NCBI GenBank assembly: GCA_017503015.1
Contig: JAFVTX010000004.1
Coordinates: 1-49,502, forward strand
Origin: Fibrobacter sp.
Lineage (GTDB): Bacteria; Fibrobacterota; Fibrobacteria; Fibrobacterales; Fibrobacteraceae
DNA: 49,502 bases
Direction of reading: 5' to 3'
Positions 16,465 to 23,684 of the stretch are shown here, piece by piece; position 1 is the stretch's first letter; each line of letters begins with the position of its first letter. Position numbers and translations under genes: made by a program. Below the pieces are notes generated by a model that worked only from the letters and a program-made list of their open reading frames with translations, searched no databases and was not told where the DNA came from.

Positions 16465-18488
16465 TGGTGGTGCGGCCTCTTTTTATTCCCGAACTGTGCG
16501 GCGCGACGCTCCTTGCGGGCGGAATTTTCCCAGCGGCCCTTTTCGCCGACCTTCTTTGGAACGATGGTGCCGGAGCGCTGCTCCCGCTTTTGCTGTTCCC
16601 GCTTGCGGTATTCAGCGTTGATTTCCCGTTCCTTGCTGGGGAAAAATTCCTTGCCTTCAGCCTTTGCGCTACGGCTTAAAAGCAGGCGCCCGATCTTGCC
16701 CAGCTTGAGGCGCTCCAGGGTGGCGCGGATTTGCGGGCGGTTCTCCGGAATGTACCAGAAGAAGAATTGCCTTTGGCTTTTCTTTTGCTCCGGAGTTTTC
16801 GCCACGTAAAGGGGCTTTCCATCGGGAGTCATTTCGGAGTAGAACATCTCCGTCGCGATGGTCATGGGCGTAGGCGTAAAGTCCTGAACCTGTTCCAGCT
16901 GGAACCCCAACTGCTTTGTCTCCAGGGCAAGTTCCGCCATGTCGGCTTCGGTACAGCCCGGATGGCTACTGATAAAGTAGGGGATAATCTGCTGTTTTTT
17001 GCCGATGCGCTTGCATTCGTCGTCGAAGAATTCCTTGAACTTGTGGAACAGCGTAAAGCTGGGCTTGCGCATGAGTTTCAGGACTTCGTCGCTGGTGTGT
17101 TCCGGTGCCACCTTCAGGCGTCCGCTCACATGGTAGTCGATGAGCTCCCGGGCGTATTCCTCGTGGTCCTTGCGCAGTTCAGCGTCATTGGTTTCTTGCA
17201 GCAGCATGTCGTAACGGACGCCGCTCCCGATAAACAGGTGCTTTACCTTCGGGTGGTTGCGCACTTCACGGTAGAGCTCCAGAATTTCCTTGTGGCGGGT
17301 GTCCATGTTGTCGCAAATCCTGGGCGTGAGGCAACTGGGTCGTGCGCACTTTTGGCAACGGCTCTGGTCGCGTCCCCGCATATTGTACATGTTGGCGCTT
17401 GGGCCGCCCAAGTCGGTGATGGTGCCGGCGAATCCGTCCATCTTCGTTATCAAATCCACTTCCCGCAAAATGCTTTCACGGCTACGGCTGGCAATGAACT
17501 TCCCTTGGTGGGCGTTGATGGCGCAAAAACTGCAACCGCCGAAACAGCCACGGTGGGTGTTGATGCTGAACTTGATCATGTCGAAGGCGGGTATGTTTCC
17601 GCGCTTCTTGTAGCGGGGGTGGGGCTCGCGGGCATAGGGATATTCGAAACTTTCGTCCAGTTCGCCGTATTCCATGGGCGGGTAGGCGGGATTAATCACC
17701 ACGGTCTGTTCCGCCACATCTTGCAATATGCGGCGCTGGAACCATTTGTTGCATTCGATATCCACCTTGCGGCAGTTTTCTATCTGTGTGCGCTTACTGG
17801 CGAGGCATTCCTCGTAACTGGCGAGGCGTAGGTCTTCCCAGTTCTTGTTCTTGGGAACATTCCCCTTGGGCGCGAGGTATGCCGTCTGCGGAATGGAAGT
17901 CAGGCTGGAGAAGGGTACGCCTTTTTTTAGGAGTCGCACCATTTCTTTTAGGGGCTTTTCGCCCATGCCGTAAACCAGAAGGTCCGCTTGGGTGTCGAAC
18001 AGAATGCTAGGCTTGAGCTTGTCGCTCCAGTAGTCGTAATGGGTCACGCGGCGCAGGCTCGATTCCAGTCCGCCAATCATCAGGGGCACATCGGGATAGA
18101 GTTTTTTCAGAATCTTCGCATAGGTGTAGGTCGCGTAATCGGGGCGGAAACCCGCCTTGTTGCCGGGAGTGAAGGCGTCGTCGCTGCGCAGGCGTTTTGC
18201 GGCGGTGTAGTGGTTCACCATGCTGTCCATGCCGCTACTAATGGCAAAGAACATTCGCGGGCGCCCCAGTTTCTTGAAATCCCGCAGGTCGTCGCGCCAG
18301 TTGGGTTGCGGGAGAATTGCCACACGCAGGCCCTCATGTTCAAAAAGTCTTGCTACTACGGCGTGGCCAAAGCAGGGGTGATCCACGTAGGCGTCTGCGC
18401 TGATGATAATTACGTCCACGTAATCCCAACCCAGTTCGTCTAGGTCTTCTTTGCAGATGGGTAAAAATCGTGGATCGTAATGGGGCAT
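16461..18488 (-). CDS. ygiQ: YgiQ family radical SAM protein
   Basis: This 675-aa protein has the long YgiQ N-terminal region (YVDVIIISADAYVDHPCFGH; MIGGLESSLRRVTHYDYWS). The radical SAM cluster motif is CFGGCSFC (C315, C319, C322), in HRGCFGGCSFCAINAHQGK. The C-terminal tail is basic and ends in KKRPHHH. The reaction of this family is not established. I chose the ATG at 18488-18486 (MPHYDPRFLPICKED). The frame extends 28 codons further upstream into repeat DNA, but that sequence is unlike the family. It lies downstream of uvrC on the same strand, with a heptad repeat array between them. Confidence 0.92.
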   Translation of the reverse strand: MPHYDPRFLPICKEDLDELGWDYVDVIIISADAYVDHPCFGHAVVARLFEHEGLRVAILPQPNWRDDLRDFKKLGRPRMFFAISSGMDSMVNHYTAAKRLRSDDAFTPGNKAGFRPDYATYTYAKILKKLYPDVPLMIGGLESSLRRVTHYDYWSDKLKPSILFDTQADLLVYGMGEKPLKEMVRLLKKGVPFSSLTSIPQTAYLAPKGNVPKNKNWEDLRLASYEECLASKRTQIENCRKVDIECNKWFQRRILQDVAEQTVVINPAYPPMEYGELDESFEYPYAREPHPRYKKRGNIPAFDMIKFSINTHRGCFGGCSFCAINAHQGKFIASRSRESILREVDLITKMDGFAGTITDLGGPSANMYNMRGRDQSRCQKCARPSCLTPRICDNMDTRHKEILELYREVRNHPKVKHLFIGSGVRYDMLLQETNDAELRKDHEEYARELIDYHVSGRLKVAPEHTSDEVLKLMRKPSFTLFHKFKEFFDDECKRIGKKQQIIPYFISSHPGCTEADMAELALETKQLGFQLEQVQDFTPTPMTIATEMFYSEMTPDGKPLYVAKTPEQKKSQRQFFFWYIPENRPQIRATLERLKLGKIGRLLLSRSAKAEGKEFFPSKEREINAEYRKREQQKREQRSGTIVPKKVGEKGRWENSARKERRAAQFGNKKRPHHH

Positions 18489-18514
18489 AGGGGTAAATCT
18501 AGAAAAGATGGTAG

Positions 18515-18563
18515 GGAGTGGCGAGTTGTGAATTATGAGTTGTGAGTAGAACTGACAACTGCT
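18515..18563. repeat. Heptanucleotide repeat array A (uvrC-ygiQ gap)
   Basis: Tandem 7-mers on the plus strand are GGAGTGG, CGAGTTG, TGAATTA, TGAGTTG and TGAGTAG, followed by AACTGAC and AACTGCT. The reverse complement consensus is close to YAACTCA, the same as array B at 22522. The 7-bp register is exact across the array. It lies in the spacer between two minus-strand genes. Confidence 0.75.
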
Positions 18564-18568
18564 TGCTC

Positions 18569-20404
18569 TCAAGTTTCTAAGTACTTCGCCACCTGCTCCC
18601 GGACCTTGTTCCCCCGCACCTTGCCCAGTAAGATCTCGATATCTTCTAGAGGTGCCTCCATAAAGGCTTCGGCGCTCTTGTACTTGGAGAGAATTTTTAC
18701 CCGGGTCTCATGCCCTACGCCTGGCATCTTGAGCCATTCCACTTCCAGGTCTTTCTTGCGCTTGCTCCGCTGGTAGGTAATGGCAAAACGGTGGGCCTCG
18801 TCGCGGGCGTTCTGCAATAGCTTTAGCGCTGGGCTGGTACGGTGCAGCACGATGCTCTTGCGGTCGTCGGGGAACACGATTTCTTCTAGCCGTTTGGCAA
18901 GTCCAATAAGCGGTAAATCCTGGTCGTGGCCCAGTTCTTTTAGAATCTGCATGGTGGCGTCCACCTGGCCCTTGCCGCCGTCGCAGACCCACAGGTCGGG
19001 CATGGGCGTGCCTTCGTCTTCGAGCCTGCGGATACGGCGGGTCATGACCTCCCGCATGCTGGCGAAATCATCGACGCCGGTAACCGTCTTGATGATAAAC
19101 TTGCGGTAGTTGCTCTTGTCGGGCTTGCCGTTCTTGAAGGCCACGAGACTTGCCACGGTGTTGGTGCCGCTCAGGTGCGAGATGTCGACGCACTCGATAC
19201 GGAAGGGAGTCTTTTTGAGGCCCAGAACTTTTTGCAGCTCAAAAACGCTCTGGTCGATTTCGCTGTATTTTTGCACTTCGGAGCGCATTTCCACCAGAAT
19301 CATGTCGGCGTTGGCGCCTGCCAATTTCAGGAATCCTACTTTTTCGCCCCGCTGGGGGTTGGTGAACCGCACCTTCCGCCCGGCCTTTTCGGAAAGCGTC
19401 TGCTGTAGCAGTTCCGCATCTTCAGGAAGATCGATATCGGTGGCGATTTCGGCGGGAATCATGGGCACGTCCATGTACCAGGGCAACACCATCTGGCGGA
19501 AAATTTCGGTGGCGTCATCTTCTAGCTTGCATTCCAGCCGGTAGTGCCTGCGCCCCCGGAGGACCCCGTTCCGGTATTCGAAAATAACCGCGGCGGCCAT
19601 GGTCCCGTTCCGCCGGAGCGTCAAGATGTCCAGCGAAAGGTTCGGGTCGCTGACGTCTGTCTTCTGGTGGATTCCCGTGGCCTGCAGGGCCTGGATGGCG
19701 TCTCGCCGCTTGCCCGCCGTCTCGAAATCCAGATTCGCGCTGGCCTCTTCCATTTCGCGCTGCCAGCGCTCCAAAAGGTCGTCCCGCTTGCCTTCTAGCA
19801 AGAGCTTTGCCTGCTCCACCTTTTCTCGGTAGGCTTCTTCGGAGATGAGTCCTGCGCAGGGGGCGTCGCAGCGCCCGATGTGGTAGTTCAGGCAGGGGCG
19901 CTGGGGCTTTGCTAGTGGCAGCTTCAGCTTGCATTCCCGAATGTGGAACAGCCTCGCCGAGAGGTCAATCAGCTGGTCTATCATGCGGGACCCCATGAAG
20001 GGGCCGTAGTACAGGTTGTCGTCCTTGTGGACCGAGCGGGTCAGGAACAGCCTGGGGAAGGGTTCCTTCACCGAAAAGGCCAGGTAGGGGAAATGCTTGT
20101 CGTCTTTCAGCAGCACGTTGTACTTGGGCGTGTGCTTGCGGATGAGGTTCGCTTCCAGAATCAGCGCTTCGGACTCGCTTTCGGTAATAATCCATTCGAT
20201 GTCCCGGATGTAGGGGAGCATCAGTGTGGCCGCCCGGTGGCCCGTGTGGTCGGACCCGTCAAAGTAGCTCCGGACTCGGTTCTTGAGCACCTTAGCCTTG
20301 CCGATGTAGATGATTTTCCCCTGGGCGTTCTTCATGATGTAGACGCCAGGGAGTGCCGGCAGTTCCGCGAGCCGCCGTTCGATATGTTCGCCGAATTGGA
20401 GCAT
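18569..20404 (-). CDS. uvrC: Excinuclease ABC subunit C
   Basis: This 611-aa nucleotide-excision-repair nuclease makes the two incisions around UvrB-bound damage. The N-terminal GIY-YIG nuclease has GVY at 20-22 and YIG at 33-35, with KVLKNRVRSYF after it. A UVR/UvrB-binding helix lies near residues 200-235. The RNase H-like 5'-incision domain has ECVDISHLSGTNTVASLV, and helix-hairpin-helix repeats sit at the C-terminus (MPGVGHETRVKILSKYKS). A Cys-rich segment, RPCLNYHIGRCDAPCAG, is present. The minus strand carries TTGACA at 20461-20456, a plausible -35 box, with only a weak -10 (CATTGT). The gene probably leads a uvrC-ygiQ unit. Confidence 0.96.
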   Translation of the reverse strand: MLQFGEHIERRLAELPALPGVYIMKNAQGKIIYIGKAKVLKNRVRSYFDGSDHTGHRAATLMLPYIRDIEWIITESESEALILEANLIRKHTPKYNVLLKDDKHFPYLAFSVKEPFPRLFLTRSVHKDDNLYYGPFMGSRMIDQLIDLSARLFHIRECKLKLPLAKPQRPCLNYHIGRCDAPCAGLISEEAYREKVEQAKLLLEGKRDDLLERWQREMEEASANLDFETAGKRRDAIQALQATGIHQKTDVSDPNLSLDILTLRRNGTMAAAVIFEYRNGVLRGRRHYRLECKLEDDATEIFRQMVLPWYMDVPMIPAEIATDIDLPEDAELLQQTLSEKAGRKVRFTNPQRGEKVGFLKLAGANADMILVEMRSEVQKYSEIDQSVFELQKVLGLKKTPFRIECVDISHLSGTNTVASLVAFKNGKPDKSNYRKFIIKTVTGVDDFASMREVMTRRIRRLEDEGTPMPDLWVCDGGKGQVDATMQILKELGHDQDLPLIGLAKRLEEIVFPDDRKSIVLHRTSPALKLLQNARDEAHRFAITYQRSKRKKDLEVEWLKMPGVGHETRVKILSKYKSAEAFMEAPLEDIEILLGKVRGNKVREQVAKYLET

Positions 20405-20513
20405 TATTCCGAAAATAGAAAATCCCCAAAAAACAATGCTTTTTTATTGTCCTTTTGTCAAATTTTTATATATCTTTTTATGGGGATGTTCCCCCTGGAT
20501 TTACGGAGAAAAA
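20405..20513. promoter_or_regulatory. Divergent promoter region uvrC / coiled-coil gene
   Basis: This 109-bp AT-rich spacer lies between divergent genes. On the minus strand there is TTGACA (20461-20456). On the plus strand TTGTCC (20447-20452) lies 14-16 bases before a TATATA run (20467-20474), and the ribosome-binding site ACGGAG is at about 20502-20507. Box calls are by eye and tentative. Confidence 0.4.
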
Positions 20514-21836
20514 ATGAACCTGGAAAATCTGAACGTTCTTTCACAAAAGGTTGATGGCGTCTTGTCCACGGTACGTGGCCTGCGCCAAGAGGTTTCAAGC
20601 TTAAAGGTACAGCTGGCCGAAGCCCAGTCCGGCTTGCAAGACAGGGATTCCCTGCTCCAGACGGCCAATGCGAGTTTGGCCGAATGCAAGGCGGCTCTCG
20701 ACGTGAGGGCGAACCAGGCCGCGGTCCAGGCGGAGGCCCTGAACAAGAAGGAACTGGCCCTCCAGGAACTGACCCAGAATTTGGAACAGGCAAAGTCTGA
20801 CCTTGCCGCCAAGGAACAGCAGATTTCGACCCAGACGAGCGCCCTTTCCCAGAAAGAAACGGTCCTTGCGGGCAAAGAAGCCGAGCTGGCTGAAAAGACG
20901 GCCCTCCTTGCCCAGAAAACCGAGGAACTCGAAGAGAAAAACCGCCAGCTCGTAGCCAAGGACGAAATGCTCAACGAGCGGGACATGGCCTTGAATCAGA
21001 AAGATGTGGAACTGGCGGACAAGGCAACCCTGCTTTCGAAAAATGTCGAAGAGCTCGCCATGGTGAAGCAAGAGCTTGCCGAAAAGGACCAGCTGCTTTC
21101 TTCCAAGATTGTGGAACTTGCAGGTAAGGATACCGAGCTTGCAAAGAAGGCCGAGGAACTGGCCCAGAAAGACGAAACGATCCAGAACCAGGCCGAAGAA
21201 ATTGCCGAAATCCAGGACAAGTTCAAGCAGCTTCTGGCCACCATTGAAAAGGAACTGGGCGCAGAATTCCCTGTGGACCAGTTCGTGGAAGGCGTCGAAG
21301 GAACGGCTCCCCGCGCCCCGATGGCACCTTCGGCAACGATTGCCACGGCGACAGTTGCTGCGTCAGCGGTTGCTGCCGACGATACCTTTGAAGAGCCTGC
21401 CCAGGAGCAGACGGAACTGAATTTCGAGGAACCCCCTCAAGAAGAACCGGCCGCTACCCTGACAGATGATTTCGAGATGCCGGTAGACGACCTTCCGCAA
21501 GAGGAACCCGTCGCTGACGAGACGGTCGCGGAACCTGCTCCGGCAGAGCCTGCTTTCGAAGAGTCCGCCGCCGAAGAACCTGCAAAGGCGGCGGAATGGT
21601 CGCCTGACCCGCTGTTACAAGAAGAGCCTGCTGCCGAGGAACCCGCTCCCGAGGAGCCTGCAAAGGAAGAACCGGCGGACGAGTTCGTGGAAGACCCGAG
21701 CCTCGGGCCTATCGTGGACATGACCATGTCCAGGGATGACGACGAAGAAGAGCTTCCGGAAATTCACGGGGCCAATGAAAAGGACGATGATTTGTTCGCG
21801 AGTCGGGAGGGCTCGCAAGGAAATTTTTTCGGCTAA
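20514..21836 (+). CDS. Long coiled-coil protein with acidic Pro/Glu-rich tail
   Basis: This 440-aa protein has no signal peptide and is probably cytoplasmic. Residues 1-260 are an almost unbroken coiled coil. From about 120 to 235 it shows a 14-residue repeat built on LAxKDxxLxxKxxE (for example LVAKDEMLNERDMA, LAEKDQLLSSKIVE, LAGKDTELAKKAEE). After VDQFVEGVEG the chain becomes Ala-rich and then a disordered Glu/Pro-rich region (EEPAxEEPA repeats) that ends GNFFG. ATG 20514 follows ACGGAGA. An upstream in-frame ATG at 20436 lies in promoter DNA. zapA starts 43 bases downstream, so a role beside ZapA in division is a reasonable guess, but I do not recognise a family. Confidence 0.8.
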   Translation: MNLENLNVLSQKVDGVLSTVRGLRQEVSSLKVQLAEAQSGLQDRDSLLQTANASLAECKAALDVRANQAAVQAEALNKKELALQELTQNLEQAKSDLAAKEQQISTQTSALSQKETVLAGKEAELAEKTALLAQKTEELEEKNRQLVAKDEMLNERDMALNQKDVELADKATLLSKNVEELAMVKQELAEKDQLLSSKIVELAGKDTELAKKAEELAQKDETIQNQAEEIAEIQDKFKQLLATIEKELGAEFPVDQFVEGVEGTAPRAPMAPSATIATATVAASAVAADDTFEEPAQEQTELNFEEPPQEEPAATLTDDFEMPVDDLPQEEPVADETVAEPAPAEPAFEESAAEEPAKAAEWSPDPLLQEEPAAEEPAPEEPAKEEPADEFVEDPSLGPIVDMTMSRDDDEEELPEIHGANEKDDDLFASREGSQGNFFG

Positions 21837-21879
21837 AATGGCTGATGGACGATGATCCATTCGGCGTAGGAATGCGATA

Positions 21880-22197
21880 ATGGCAGAATTGAATACACAC
21901 AGACCGGTAAGCATAACGGTAGCCAAGGAAAAACTGCAGATCCGCACGGACCTTTCCGATAGCGACCTGCAGGAGGTCCTGGGCTTTATCGACGAACGCT
22001 TCGAAAGCTTCGGCAAGTACAACCTGGAAAATGCAAAACGCCTGGCACTTCTGGCGCTGGACTTGGGCCAGCAGCTCTTCGATGTCCGCAAGATGCTCCG
22101 GCAGGCAAAAGTCCAGATGGACCAGATGGACCAGCGGCTGAAGGAACTTTCGTCCCTCCTGGAAGAGGGGCAGGATTCTTCGGAAGACTGGAAGTAA
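21880..22197 (+). CDS. zapA: Cell division protein ZapA
   Basis: This 105-aa protein matches the ZapA pattern. An N-terminal beta segment (VSITVAKEKLQIRTDLSD) is followed by DLQEVLGFIDERFESF, an alanine-rich helix (KRLALLALDLGQQLFD) and a C-terminal coiled coil. ZapA dimers and tetramers cross-link FtsZ filaments at the Z-ring. ATG 21880 follows TAGGAAT at about 21866-21872. A terminator and a 6S RNA candidate follow, which is the zapA-ssrS order seen in many bacteria and supports both calls. Confidence 0.85.
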   Translation: MAELNTHRPVSITVAKEKLQIRTDLSDSDLQEVLGFIDERFESFGKYNLENAKRLALLALDLGQQLFDVRKMLRQAKVQMDQMDQRLKELSSLLEEGQDSSEDWK

Positions 22198-22200
22198 TCG

Positions 22201-22235
22201 GAAAACCCCGTTTTTGAACAAATTTCGGGGTTTTC
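22201..22235 (+). terminator. Terminator after zapA
   Basis: A perfect 10-bp stem, GAAAACCCCG/CGGGGTTTTC, has a 15-nt loop. The distal arm ends in TTTTC and the following DNA is AT-rich. It isolates the coiled-coil/zapA unit from the downstream RNA gene. Confidence 0.8.
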
Positions 22236-22255
22236 TAAGATATTAAAAAAAACAC

Positions 22256-22284
22256 TTGTTTTTAGTATCGCAGTTAGGTATATT
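22256..22284 (+). promoter_or_regulatory. Promoter of the 6S RNA candidate
   Basis: TTGTTT (22256-22261) and TATATT (22279-22284) are spaced by 17 bases in a gene-free stretch. They lie immediately before a structured RNA whose closing stem begins at 22294. Spacing and the -10 sequence agree with the other promoters of the window. Confidence 0.7.
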
Positions 22285-22290
22285 ATGGGC

Positions 22291-22457
22291 ATAGGCATCC
22301 CACGGATTAACGCCCGATCTAACAAGATTATAAAAGCTCGTGGCTCTTGAGATTCAGTTTAGGCGCGCTTCGACGCGAAAAACAAAACCCCAAGGCACTG
22401 CTATCATTTCAGAATGAGTAGCTTCGAGTGTTCCACCGTGAGGGATGCCCTTTTTTT
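22291..22457 (+). ncRNA. ssrS: 6S RNA candidate
   Basis: This is a non-coding segment of about 165 nt between a good promoter and a T7 run. The ends close into a long helix: GGCATCCC (22294-22301) pairs with GGGATGCC (22442-22449), and ACGG (22302-22305) pairs with CCGT (22436-22439), leaving a GA bulge. Inside, about 22400-22422 forms a hairpin with one bulged G. Size, closing helix, promoter, terminator and position right after zapA fit 6S RNA, which holds sigma70-type RNA polymerase by mimicking an open promoter. I could not draw the central bubble with certainty, so another structured sRNA remains possible. Confidence 0.7.
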
Positions 22458-22521
22458 ATTAGGTTTTAGGTGTCAATATTGAGTTATCCGTTATATTTTG
22501 GCGCCAAAGGCGCGGCTATAA

Positions 22522-22563
22522 TAACTCACAACTCACCACTCATAACTCATAACTCACAACTCC
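22522..22563. repeat. Heptanucleotide repeat array B
   Basis: Exactly six tandem 7-mers fill 42 bases: TAACTCA, CAACTCA, CCACTCA, TAACTCA, TAACTCA and CAACTCC. The consensus is YAACTCA. The last unit ends at the base before ATG 22564. Array A at 18515 has the same consensus on the opposite strand. Confidence 0.85.
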
Positions 22564-22746
22564 ATGTCATACGGTATTCTCTTTCTCGGCATTTTCTGGG
22601 GCTTCTTCTTTTTTGTACTTTCCATGGGGCGAAGAAAGGCCTCTCGTGAGGAAATGAAAAAGAGCCTTAAACGACGGCTCTTGGTGGGTTTTGCCCTCTT
22701 GGTTGGCATCTTGGTGTTTCTGTTCATTGCCCAACCGGGTGCCTGA
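22564..22746 (+). CDS. Small two-helix membrane protein (hypothetical)
   Basis: This 60-aa frame encodes two hydrophobic helices (about 4-20 and 38-56) around a basic loop (GRRKASREEMKKSLKRRL). That composition is plausible for a real small inner-membrane protein with the loop in the cytoplasm. Doubt comes from the missing ribosome-binding site: the start is preceded directly by the heptad array. No family is recognised. nfnA follows after 50 bases. Confidence 0.5.
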   Translation: MSYGILFLGIFWGFFFFVLSMGRRKASREEMKKSLKRRLLVGFALLVGILVFLFIAQPGA

Positions 22747-22796
22747 TTGGTCTTGTGACTGACTAACCGGGTTGTTTTTTTTATTTTTGTGCCACT

Positions 22797-23684
22797 ATGG
22801 CAAAAATTCTCTTTAAAAAACAGTTATCTCCTGCGGTATTCCAATTCCGCGTCGAGGCCCCGCTGATCGCCCAAGAGCGTAAGGCCGGCCAGTTCATCAT
22901 CCTCCAGACGAACAAGGACAACGGCGAACGCGTGCCCCTCACCATCGCCGATGCCGACACGACTGAAGGCTCCATCACCCTGATTTTCCAGACCGTCGGT
23001 AAGACCACCACCGAACTCTCCAAGTTCGAAGTCGGTGACGATATCCCGGTGCTCGTGGGCCCGCTGGGTTCCCCGACCCACATCGAGAATTTTGGCCACG
23101 TGGTTTGCGTGTGTGGTGGCGTGGGCATTGCCCCGATGCACCCGATCGTGCAGGCCATGAAGAAGGCCGGCAACAAGGTCACCATCATCATGGGAGCCCG
23201 TAACGAGAGCCTCTTCCTCATGAAGGAAGAAATGACCGCCCTCGCCGACGAAATCATTTTCATGACCGACGACGGCTCTTACGGCCGCAAGGGTCTCGTG
23301 ACCGAACCGCTGAAGGAACTCTGCGAAGACACCAAGGGCAAGCCCGACATGGTACTCGCCATTGGTCCTCCGGTCATGATGAAGTTCTGCGCCCTCACCA
23401 CCAAGCCCTACGGCGTGAAGACCGTCGTGAGCCTCAACAGCATCATGGTGGACGGGACCGGCATGTGCGGTGGCTGCCGCGTAACTATCGGCGGCAAGAC
23501 GAAGTTCGTCTGCGTCGACGGCCCGGAATTCGACGGCCACGAAGTGGACTGGAACAACATGCTCCAGCGCATGGGCGCCTTCAAGCCCCAGGAACAGGAA
23601 GCCTTGCACCGCTTCGGTGCCAATGACGGCCACAAGTGCAACATTGATAAGATGGCTGACGCAAAGGCCAAGGAGAGCAAGTAA
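22797..23684 (+). CDS. nfnA: NADH-dependent ferredoxin:NADP+ oxidoreductase, alpha (NfnA-type FAD/[2Fe-2S]) subunit
   Basis: This 295-aa protein belongs to the ferredoxin-NADP reductase/PyrK-like group. An N-terminal FAD barrel (PLTIADADTTEGSITLIFQ) is followed by an NAD-binding domain (GGVGIAPMHPIVQAMKKAG). The C-terminal [2Fe-2S] site is in DGTGMCGGCRV...FVCVDG (C224, C227, C239). D219 stands where this family is reported to use aspartate as the fourth ligand. Together with the next gene it would bifurcate electrons among NADH, NADPH and ferredoxin. The alternative name is sulfide dehydrogenase subunit. The stop overlaps the next start by one base. Confidence 0.88.
   Translation: MAKILFKKQLSPAVFQFRVEAPLIAQERKAGQFIILQTNKDNGERVPLTIADADTTEGSITLIFQTVGKTTTELSKFEVGDDIPVLVGPLGSPTHIENFGHVVCVCGGVGIAPMHPIVQAMKKAGNKVTIIMGARNESLFLMKEEMTALADEIIFMTDDGSYGRKGLVTEPLKELCEDTKGKPDMVLAIGPPVMMKFCALTTKPYGVKTVVSLNSIMVDGTGMCGGCRVTIGGKTKFVCVDGPEFDGHEVDWNNMLQRMGAFKPQEQEALHRFGANDGHKCNIDKMADAKAKESK

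Noticed and set aside
16731-17831. A 366-codon plus-strand frame opposite ygiQ
   Set aside because: It lacks any family features. The minus-strand radical SAM protein explains this region.
22522-22563. CRISPR-like short repeats
   Set aside because: Units are 7 bp, directly tandem and without spacers. No cas gene is nearby.
22735-22775. Terminator between the small membrane protein and nfnA
   Set aside because: A T-rich run is present (about 22770-22785), but the two AACCGGGT copies upstream are direct rather than inverted repeats, so no good stem forms.
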